Shown piece by piece: positions 55,022-64,000 of a stretch of DNA of 64,000 bases. The DNA comes from Mesostigma viride (taxonomy: Eukaryota; Streptophyta; Mesostigmatophyceae; Mesostigmatales; Mesostigmataceae). Location of the stretch: the NCBI GenBank assembly GCA_009746045.1, contig RPFO01000213.1, positions 11,742,553 to 11,806,552 on the forward strand, given 5' to 3'. The position numbers were made by a program, and so were the translations under genes. The number at the start of each line of letters is the position of its first letter. The stretch's first letter is position 1. The notes under the pieces were generated by a model. The model did not search any database. It had not been told where the DNA came from and saw nothing but the letters and a program-made list of their open reading frames with translations.

Positions 55022-58000
55022 TCACGCGCACGCGAGCGGCCCGACGGCAAACACGTTGGATGCGATGAACGCGCCGCCAAACGTGATGGCGATGATGCCC
55101 GCGATCAGGGACAGGCGCTGCGCCGGTCCAAGGGAAGGAGGATAAAGAAGGGCGGGCAGGTGGGCGAGCGGGCGGGCGGGCGGGCAGGGAAAGGGGGAGG
55201 AGGGAATACAGTGAAAAACGGGGGGGAGGGAGAAAGTGGGGAGGGGGAGGGCCAAGGCGGGAGGGAAAGGAATTGACATGAAATGACGGGCGTCAGCAGG
55301 GAAAGCAGGGATGTAAACACGTCAACGGACGGGGAAAACAGTTACATTTACTATCAACTAAGAAACGTAAGCAAGCACTTCGATTCACTTAAGATAAGAT
55401 AGAAACTTGTGAGGCTGTATCTTCCCAGCCCCGTTCCCCCCCCCCCCCCCCCCAAAAAAACCTACCCCCTACCCCCCACCTGCCCAGCCACCCAGCCACC
55501 GTCCCACCGTCCCACCCACCCGCCCAGCCACCCAGCCACCCAGCCACACACCCACCCACAAACCCACGCACCCACCCTTCCTTCATCCCATCTCTTGCTC
55601 ATCCACCCGCTCTTCATTCCGCCTAGATCGTGTACTCTCCCCCCACACCCATTAACCACAACCAGGCACGCCCCACACCCCGCCCTCACCTGCGTGACCC
55701 AGGGCATGCGCTTGCCCAGCGCGTGGCTGGCTGCGCCGATAAACGCCGTGTAGCTGCCCATCGCCAGCATCGTGCCCAGCATGAACGTGGTCAGGAACGC
55801 CGCGATCGACAGCTTGGACGGCAGTGCCAGCGCCGGCAGCACGACCATGAGCGCGTCCGGCTGCAGGCCAAACACGATCCCGTTGGCGTAAGTGGCCAGT
55901 CCGATGTGCTTGCTCTTGGACACGGCCTCCACCACCTCCATGTCCACTCCCTCCATGTCGGTGGAGGCTCCGTCCGCCTTGGGCGCTTCCTTCTCAAGGT
56001 GCTTCGCCTCGAGCACGCCGACCGCGCCGATGGCCACGAGGGTCAGGCCCACCTGGCAGGGGAAAAGGGGGGGGGGGGGAGCAGGAGGGCATAAGCAGGA
56101 AAGGGGGAGGGGGGGGGCGGAGGCAAGTAGAGGGGGGCAGGGATAGATTTTGTGAGTACGAGAAGAAAAAGAAACAGTACAAAAGAGAAAGAAAAGGTAT
56201 GTTGAGGTGAGGACGGTGAGGAGCGGTGGACAAAAAAGTTGTGGATGGGCTCCAGACAGGCGCCGGAGCAGTGGGAATGGGCGAACTGACAGCCTTGCCC
56301 ATGGTTGCCCATGCACCCACAACATCAGAGGTCATCGAAGAAGGGCACTAATGGAACACCTCCTGACCTCCACTCTCTGCTACTACAAGGCAAGGTCAGA
56401 ATCTGGCGGAAACAACAGGTTGACCGAGGCGACTCTCGGCACAGTATTACCCTTGATACATTTACTCTTGATACCATTTCCCTCAATACAATGTTACTCT
56501 CTCTCTAATGTCCTCCGGGTGAGGTCCCTTCACAAAATCACATCGGCCGTCAATACACCCGACGTGTACCATCATAACACAGAGTACTTCTCTGGCAATC
56601 TCAGTACTTGGTTATTGTCAACACCTGGTGATTCAATACTTGGTGCGATAGTCTTTTCCCAGCCATCTCCTTGATCTTCATACCACGGGGCTCTTGGTTC
56701 ATTTCAAACTCGCTCGTTCCAGCACGCTCGTTCATTAAAATGTAGTTCTTCTTAAATAATCTAGCGCTCGATCTTTAGATCGTCCTTATCGGCCTGCCAG
56801 CCCTGTAACACCCCCACCACAGTTCTATGGACCAACTAACCGTGTGCTGCTTATTCTTGCAGCAAGCAACACATTCTTGCAGCAAGCAACACATTCTTGC
56901 AGGAAGTATGTAATGGCGTGCTAGCGCCATAGTAAGCAACACCACAGGGTCAACACTAGAACCATGCCATCACCTATGCAACAGCATGCCACCCATTCCT
57001 ACTATATGGCATCCCCGCCCATACAGCCCGCCCATACAGCCCGCCCACACAGCCCGCCCATACAGCCCGCCCATACAGCCCGCCCATACAGCCCGCCCAT
57101 ACAGCCCGCCCATACAGCCCGCCCATACAGCCCGCCCATACAGCCCGCCCATACAGCCCGCCCATACAGCCCGCCCATACAGCCCGCCCATACAGCCTGC
57201 ACGTACCAGCGTCCCGCTCCAGCGCGACAGCATGGGCAGCATGTGGGAGATGCGGTCCTGCGGGACAGACAAGGGAAGAAGGGGGGGGGGGGGGGGGACG
57301 GAGGGGAGGGAATGGGAAGGGAGGGAGGGGGAAGCAGTAGACACAGCAGGGGCGGAGGGAAGGGTGGGTGGGCGGGAGGGCGTCACCAACAGATGAAACC
57401 TTTTCAACCTCAACCTCACTGTAATTGCCTCCTCAAAACATCTTCCACAGCCTACTATCTACCTACGGCCATTCCCAGACACCAGCTTTATAATTCATTA
57501 ATTAGCCATGCAGTCCCATCGGGGAGCCGCAGAGCCTTAAAACCTACGAGACACCAGTGTGTAGCAGCCCATCCACTCAACCCATTCTCCAACGGGGGGA
57601 CAAAACTGGCCCGCACCCTAGATTACCTGAACTCCTGCATCGGATGCCCTATGTCCTGTATGGTGCCGGTGCTGCCTGGGTAACCCATAGTCTGGATGCA
57701 GAGCGATACGTCCCAGACTATAGGTGAAGACGTCCCAAAGGCGGGAGCATGGCAGGACACGTTGCAGGCGATTTGGTCATAAAAACTCCACATTCCACAA
57801 ATACTCTAGGTTCCATAAAACTCCAGGTTCCATAATTTCCCTCTAGGCTCCGTAAGAACTCTCGGTTCCATAACAACTCTAGGCTCCAGTGCACTTGGGA
57901 TTTCTTAACAGAATCGTTACATTCCTGTCGTGCTCTCCGCGCAGCCTAAAAACCAAAAAACCAACCCACCAACGGTATTCGGTACCAGCGACCCAGCAAC

Positions 58001-59014
58001 ACAGGCAAGCTACGTTACGCAACGACTGTTAGAGGACCCGAGACAGGGGGCACCTCATTCAGCACATTGAGTTGTAACATGGACGATACCCCTCATGGGT
58101 TTATAGCAGCGAATATCTGTCAGGAAATACTAGTGTTCTCAACATCAATGGTAATTCAGGTATGCAACCAAAACAAAAACTCTTCACATTTTCAACACTG
58201 CATCCAAGATACGCGTAGAAATTTCAGGAATTAAAAATTAATTTAAGAATATACATACCTTTTTAATACACCTAAGGATATATATATATATACGACACGG
58301 AAAATATGTGAGTGGAATGAAGTGGCGTACCTTGAAAAGGAGGAAGACCAATCCCAAAAGCATCTGGCCTGTTCCATGTCCGCCGCCCCAGAGAGCCCCC
58401 AGCACCGCACTCATGGCTCTAGAGCGGCCAATGGTGAGTGGTGCCAGAGCAGCCAGGTGGTCGGGGCCGGTCAGCGTGTGCAAGCATCCGGTGGCCAGCC
58501 CGGTCCAGACGGTTCCCAGGATATGACTGTGCGGCTTCATCGTGTTGACGCATACATCCACTAGCGGCTTCGTGAAGGAGACCAAGGGGCGTGAAAAGCT
58601 TGAGCTGGGGGAGTAGACCACCATCAAGCCGGTAGCCACCAGGGCCGCCGCACAAATCCATGGTGCCGCACGAGCCACCACGACCAAGGGGTCCTGCTTG
58701 GGATGCGGCACTGGGTCCGACGACGAAGATGCACGTGCGCACACGGCAAAATGTCCTAGCCGTTGCCGTTGACAATGGAAAATACTCGGCTGCAGCAGGC
58801 AAGGAGAGGATAGTATAGGCCATCCGCGAGGGTTCTTAGAACCTAGACGCTCGGGTGAGTTGCCGAGGAATGACGCCCTCGCACACTGGCTAGCCAAGCG
58901 CGGCACAGCCTTTACTGCACTGTTAGCCTCTAATTTACTGCTGAGAGGAAAGGCAAAACATGAAGATGCCATTTCCACAACCCTGCTCTGCATAGTAACT
59001 ACAGTAGCAGCCAT
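55022..59014 (-). CDS. NicO/UreH-type membrane transporter, plastid-targeted, four exons
   Basis: Exons (minus): 58331-59014, 57207-57257, 55690-56052 and 55022-55117 (TGA), all in phase, 397 residues. The first ~90 residues are Ser/Arg/Ala-rich and end near VCARASSSS, a plausible chloroplast transit peptide. Membrane segments follow: WICAAALVATGLMVVY; then TGLATGCLHTLTGPDHLAAL with the H-x4-DH-type signature; GGGHGTGQMLLGLVFLLF; VGLTLVAIGAVGVLEAKHL; ANGIVFGLQPDALMVVLPAL; FLTTFMLGTMLAMGSYTAFI; and LSLIAGIIAITFGGAFI. This matches the family of high-affinity nickel-transport-like proteins of plant plastids. Metal and direction of transport are not known from sequence. The charged segment between membrane spans (KHLEKEAPKADGAST) is a likely soluble loop. 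Confidence 0.87.
55437..55570 (+). repeat. C-run and CCCAGCCAC/CCCACC-type repeats in NicO intron
   Basis: About 17 C followed by degenerate CCCAGCCACC and CACCCACC units in the intron between exons 55690-56052 and 55022-55117. On the gene strand this is purine-rich (GGTGGCTGGGT). Confidence 0.7.
57012..57198 (+). repeat. 15-base tandem repeat next to a 5' splice site
   Basis: About twelve copies of CCCGCCCATACAGCC, starting 9 bases inside the intron after the exon 57207-57257 donor (gene sense). The unit does not resemble the exon end, unlike the repeats in ERCC1 and p44. Confidence 0.9.
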
Positions 59015-60151
59015 GACACCTCGCAACGGGTGCCCAAGCTCGTAACTGAAAAAACTTATGTTATCCCGCCGTTAAGAGCATAGACTGTCTGCAATAGCAT
59101 GCAAGGCCAGCGGCCGCCTGCGTTATTTATCGTATCCGTTGTTGCAAAAAAAGTACTGCCTTCCGCAACGTAAAAATTCAATTTTCTACCGAGTTGCGTC
59201 GCAAGACTGAAGCGGAATGTGCGGCATGGCCAGCAGCACCAGATAAATACGACCGCTATCTTACCGATGACGGTGCTGATGGCGCAAGCGGGTCTGTGTC
59301 GACGAAGAAACTGGCCGTCATCGCGGTTGATTGCGTCGGTGCGCTGCATCACGCAGCCGCGCGGGCTGCGCAGTTCCCTCCATTTGCGGGCGAGATTCTC
59401 CAGCTACTTGGGTAAAACGAGCGGCATAGGGCTTCTGCGTACTGCGGAGGCCGTCCACGTTACCCCTCCAATCGCAAGATGCGCACCGTTTGATACGCAT
59501 AGCACACGAAGTCTCGTGCCGCAAACACATAACGGAACATTTCTGGCCGGCGCTGGTTGATACCCTTGACATACGGAAAAAGAAAGCGCGGGTCATGCAG
59601 GGGTCATTGGAAAATTTCCACCTGGGCAGACCTACTGCGGACGCCTGTACGGACAATTACGGATGCATGGCGTATGTGACCTAATGTGACCTCGTGGGAT
59701 CACGGGTGACTGGCGCAATAATCTGCTGGAAATTCAACTGTGGTTGGATCAGTTACGTACCTAATAACTGGCAGACCCAACAAGAACCACAGGGCCCGAC
59801 GGCCGACGCGAGAGCCAAGTACTTCTATGTATGGCATGATCTTCGAAGCAGCATGGCCTCAGGTTCAGCAGGGCAGGTTCAGCAGGGCAGGTTCAGCAGG
59901 GCCTATTTTACCGCAACTTCGGTCAACGACAGGCCACAGGAGCTCCCGAGTAGAGGAACACGCGTCAGCCTCGCATGCGCTTTAATTTGGCCGCCATAGC
60001 ATTTTCAGCCAAGTTCAGCAACGTGCACTGAAATAATAGGGCATGGTGCCCTTGACGGTCGACGTTCATAACGCAGAAGGGGGAACGAAAATTGGATCTG
60101 TGCCATGGTATACTCGACGGTTGTCGCTGCTACTCTGCCGGGGCAGGGCCA
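59015..60151. other. Divergent promoter region between NicO and CHIP genes
   Basis: About 1.1 kb between two divergently transcribed genes. GTTCAGCAGGGCAG is repeated three times at 59867-59900. No further gene recognised. Confidence 0.5.
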
Positions 60152-63100
60152 ATGGCCCCGAATTTTGTAAGAATATTTGGGAGATGCTTGGGCGACGAGG
60201 TTACTGAAATCGACGATAGCAACAGGCGCCAAACCAACGTGAATAACGAGACTAGGATTCATAGCGGTGAAACCAGTGAAACGCAAACCTCTGACAGCAT
60301 GGCAAGTGTCAACCGGCAGAAAGAATGGGATCATCGTGGGGTTCCTAACCATGGTGTTGACGACCGTGTATGCCGTGCGCAGGCGGAAAAGTTAAAGGAA
60401 ACCGGGAACGAATACGTCGCCAAAGGAAAACTTTCGGCCGCTATCGAGGTGCGTGGAATTGAATCGCATACAAGAGTCTTTGAGCATAAGTGCATCTTTT
60501 TTCTTGTGGAAGCTTGCTAATGATGTTTCTGCTTGTTAATCCCGTCTGGTGGTGTTTCTCGTAACCTCAGGCCTATACGGAGGCAATAAGCTTAAATCCT
60601 AATCAAGCAGTCTTTTGGACAAACCGAGCTATCGTATTCCGAAAGCAAGGCAACTGGGAGCGAACCCTCAGCGACAGCAGGCAGGCTCTAGCGCTGGACG
60701 TTTCGTCAGTCAAGGCCCATTATCTAATAGGCATGTGTTTGTTGCATGGAGAACAACCGGACCTGGAGACATCTATTCGGCACCTCGAGAAGGTATGTGC
60801 TGTAATTAACGACCAAGTGAGCCTCTGTATGAAAACCTGGCCATCATAAGGACTCCTCGTCTTGCAAATGTCGTTTTCATAGGAAGATGAAATACCTTGT
60901 TGAAGTGTAAGCATGTACGGACAATTTTGAACCCTGTGCGCTATACCTGTGCGTCTTGTCACTGTACTGCCAATTTCCCAACCGCTCTATTTGTCCAGCT
61001 TTTCCACCCCTCCCATTCCCCTCACCATGCGGACTGTCTTTGTTTGTTTGTTTAACTTATGTGTAATTATTCTTCCTAATGAGATTAGAATAGTGCTCCG
61101 TGGCGTGCCTATGCGCATGACACGCAAGTATGTACGTACTTACTCACTCACTCACTCACTCACTCACCCACCCACCCACCCACCCACCCACCCACACCCA
61201 CCCACCCACCCACCCACCCACCCACCCACCCACCCACCCACCCACCCACCCACCCACCCACCCACCCACCCACCCACCCACCCACCCACCCACCCACCCA
61301 CCCACCCACCCACCCACTCACTCTCACTCACTCACTCACACTCACTCACTCACTCACTCACTCACTCACTCACTCACTCACTCACTCACTCACTCACTCA
61401 CTCACTCACTCACTCCCTCGCTCACTCACTCACTCACTCACTCACTCACTCACTCACTCACTCACTCACTCACTCACTCACTCACTCACTCACTCACTCA
61501 CTCACTCACTCACTCACTCACTCACTCACTCATCCATCCCCCTCATCACCGCTGTTGCCTGTCCCTCCTGCTTTCCCTTGTTTTTATTGGTGTCTTCCCC
61601 CCAATCACTGCCTCCCTCACTCCCCCCCCCCCCTCCCCTTTCTGTTTTGTTAGTTTGTGAAGCGTACGGTCGGTTAATATTAGCGTAGTCACCCTCATTG
61701 ATACCATAAACAACTGCTGACATCGCCTTGTCAGTTTGAGGGCAACGGTGGTAGGAGTTGTCGCCCCAAGCATGCGAGTGCCTTCCCAAACATTCAAGGC
61801 GGGATGGAAATGGGAAATGTTTCTTTCCCAAGTTTTTTGTGCTCCTGACCGGATGGTCGATAGAGCCTGAAATAGATTCTGTTCTTTTATTGACAGGTTA
61901 TGTATAGGTTCACTTACTAAGGTGGGCCCCAAGGAAAGAGACACACGTATTTCCTTTCAGTGGAGCGTGTCAAGGGTTATGTGGGAGGACATGCAGGATT
62001 TGATCACATGCCTCTGCCTTGAGAAGAGCTCTCCATCTTCGTGGGTACCGTTTTGTCGAAGTGTAAAGCTTTGACGATTGGTGGAATGGGAAGGCGGTTT
62101 GCCGAAAATGTCACGCAGAGCTCGTGTGAACTTAAAAGAAAAAAAAAAAAGCATGTTTGGACATCACATGTGACTTTCATATGACCCTATCTCATGTGCT
62201 CTTATCGCATGTGTTCTTATGCTATAAAATCTTATATCATATGGCTGTACCTCAGCCAGTTATCTCATATGATCTTATCTCATATGACCTTACCCCATAC
62301 TATGACACTATCTCATATGATCTTATCTCACACTACTATGATAATCTTATCCATACACCTAGGTTTCATGGCGCTGATAGTATCTCACACCTTGACGGGC
62401 GTCTTGCATGTCACGCCGTTTATGATGCATATAACGCAGACATCGGACGTTTAGGAGCGCATAACACCTGGGTGGCTTTATGGCAATGGGTGTTTGCTAG
62501 CTTTGCCCCTGATGATCCTGGGATTCCTAGTCCATAGCATGGGATAGCTTCCAGCCCTACTCCCAGGGTGTTTGGGTGCCAGGCTGCTTGCTAGGCGTGC
62601 TGTCTGGCGCATCTTGTCTTACATTAGACACGATACATACAGATCTTCTCTTGTGTCTCTCTCTTGTGTTCGCTGCTCCTCATGTTTGGGTTTCTTTACC
62701 TTTACCGCACACATCTATGCATATCTGTATGTTTGCTATTCGTCGATACCTGAACCCTCAAACATCTTATGCTGCACAATGAAACTATGTAGTGATCTCA
62801 AACAGCCAAGGGCGGACGTGGCCCATCTATTTACGCTCGAGGTGCACTCCCCCCTGTCCTCCCCCCTACCCAACCCATCCACGATAGGGCATGTAGATAT
62901 ATCCACAATAGGGCATATAGATATATCCACGATAGGGCATATATGGGTAGCACCCACGTCTATTCATTCACCCAAACAACATCTTTCCCATTTTTCTTGT
63001 TCTGACATCATCTTTCGTCAGATTTTCCCCCCTCTGTGTCTTCTTTTCGTTTCGTTTCGTTTCGTTTCGTTTCGTTTCGTTTCGTTTCGTTTCGTTTCGT

Positions 63101-63874
63101 TTCGTTTCGTTTCGTTTCGTTTCGTTTCGTTTCGTTTCGTTTCGTTTCGTTTCGTTTCGTTTCGTTTCGTTTCGTTTCGTTTCGTTTCGTTTCGTTTCGT
63201 TTCGTTTCGTTTCGTTTCGTTTCGTTTCGTTTCGTTTCGTTTCGTTTCGTTTCGTTTCGTTTCGTTTCGTTTCGTTTCGTTTCGTTTCGTTTCGTTTCGT
63301 TTCGTTTCGTTTCTTTTCTTTTCTTTTCTTTTCTTTTCTATCCTTCACCGTCTTTTGTGCCCTCTTCGTCTGCACGTGCCCCCAGGCACTTGACCTGGCA
63401 CGGTCCAAACGCCGCAACCAAGGCGCCACGCTCGCGTCGGAAGTAGAGAACGACGCCTACAAGGCCCTCTCCGACGCCAAATTCAGCCTGTGGAAGGACG
63501 CCAGCGCAGCGCGGCAGCGGAAACGCCAGCTTCTGCGCACGGAGGTGGAGGCCTATTTCCAGGGTGGGGGTGGGGGCGGTCCCAGGGGGGATGGCCCAGC
63601 AGGCAAGGCATCGAACGGGGAGCGGAAATCTTGGACCGATGTCTTTCGGCGAAGCACGAGGGATGGAGAGGCTGGCATGGGTGGGGGCGGGGGTGGGTGT
63701 GGGAACGGGTGTGGGAATGGGGGTGGGAATGGGGCGGCGCGGGGGATTGACCTTACTAGAAGTCCTGATGACAGCCGGGCAGGAAATGCTGGCGGCGGGG
63801 ACGAGAGTGTCGACTTGCTGGCGTTTTTCCGGTTGCTGTTGGAGGAGGCGGAGACGCGGGATAAGCCCAGTGAG
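60152..63874 (+). CDS. CHIP: CHIP-like (STUB1) TPR E3 ubiquitin ligase, 3'-partial
   Basis: CHIP binds Hsp70/Hsp90 through TPRs and ubiquitinates bound clients through a U-box. Exons: 60152-60448, 60571-60792, 63386-63874, then a donor (GAG|GTGGGT), so the gene runs off the window. The 336 visible residues: a ~70-residue N-terminal extension unlike animal CHIP; TPR 1 and 2 (AEKLKETGNEYVAKGKLSAA; AYTEAISLNPNQAVFWTNRA; RKQGNWERTLSDSRQALALD); TPR 3 (VKAHYLIGMCLLHGEQPDLE, then HLEKALDLARSKRRNQG); and the coiled-coil region LSDAKFSLWKD to KRQLLRTEVEAY. Next comes a long Gly/Asn-rich linker (GGGGGGCGNGCGNGGGNG) not typical of the family. The U-box is not in the window. The ATG at 60152 has a good context; one further in-frame ATG lies at 60299. 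Confidence 0.85.
61045..61532 (+). mobile_element. Retroposon 3' end, copy C, with tail expanded to a 390-base microsatellite
   Basis: CTAATGAGATTAGAATAGTGCTCC, hairpin GTGGCGTGC...GCATGACAC, then AAGTATGTACGTACTTACTCACTC, matching copies A (41758) and B (47126). The tail then runs ACTC, then ACCC (61166-61315), then ACTC again to 61532. It lies in the CHIP intron 60793-63385. Confidence 0.7.
63040..63340 (+). repeat. (TTTCG)n then (TTTTC)n microsatellite before a CHIP acceptor
   Basis: About 54 TTTCG units, then five TTTTC units, ending about 46 bases before the acceptor of the exon at 63386. On the gene strand it is almost wholly pyrimidine, so it lies where the branch point and polypyrimidine tract are expected. 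The 136- to 273-residue Phe/Arg/Ser ORFs are artefacts. Confidence 0.95.
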
Positions 63875-64000
63875 GTGGGTCCGGCCTGCGGGGAGAAGGG
63901 AGCGGTTCGTTAGGGGGTTTCCGGTAGGCCAAACTTAGGTCGCAAAGTCCAAAGTTGGCTGTCTGGTGGGCTGCTTCTTGTCGTGTACCGGAACAACTTG

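Noticed and set aside
61130-61660. Thr/His/Pro/Leu frames of 176 to 234 residues
   Set aside because: Translation of the ACTC/ACCC array in a CHIP intron.
62572-63446. Phe/Arg/Ser and Lys/Arg/Asn/Glu frames
   Set aside because: Translation of the TTTCG array directly before a CHIP acceptor.

Overview
The window reads as nuclear DNA of a green alga (Chlorophyta). This is an inference from protein resemblance and gene structure, not a species call. Conserved proteins are cut into many small exons (39 to 490 bases) with GT-AG borders and often a TGCAG-type acceptor. They resemble land-plant or algal forms: plant-type GAR transformylase, plant-like TFIIH p44, ERCC1, a plastid-targeted NicO membrane protein and a CHIP-type TPR protein. 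Introns and spacers are long and full of simple repeats, minisatellites and retroposon debris.

Layout. 165-5196 (+): 3' part of a phosphoribosylglycinamide formyltransferase gene. 5197-11132: spacer with decayed LINE pieces, including an ORF1 remnant with its 3' end at 6592-8250. About 11133-29920 (-): TFIIH subunit p44/SSL1 in at least 15 small exons spread over almost 19 kb. 29921-30806: compact divergent promoter. 30807-39804 (+): ERCC1, nine exons that join in frame. So two nucleotide-excision-repair genes lie head to head. 40000-41900: minisatellite, a 500-base compound microsatellite and retroposon ends. 42059-43216 (-): intronless DEDDh exonuclease. 44216-46451 (+): two-exon MYND zinc-finger protein. 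47126-49233: nested transposons. 49450-52214 (-): frameshifted, internally deleted LINE with its 3' hairpin and tail. 55022-59014 (-): NicO-type transporter, four exons. 60152 to the right edge (+): CHIP-like E3 ligase lacking its U-box in this window.

The most unusual signal is a pattern repeated across three genes. The last 15 to 40 bases of an exon together with its 5' splice site (sometimes an acceptor plus exon start) recur as decaying copies inside the adjoining intron. I see it at most splice sites I examined in the GAR transformylase, ERCC1 and p44 genes. In one case (ERCC1 exon 3) the copies became a 59-base minisatellite of nine units. In another (ERCC1 exon 6) they are 81 bases apart and stay in frame. 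A second signal is a set of LINE/SINE 3' ends, each with a short perfect or near-perfect hairpin followed directly by a simple-sequence tail, which may be where many of the local microsatellites started.

All exon borders were placed by eye from homology, phase and GT-AG rules. No RNA evidence was available.
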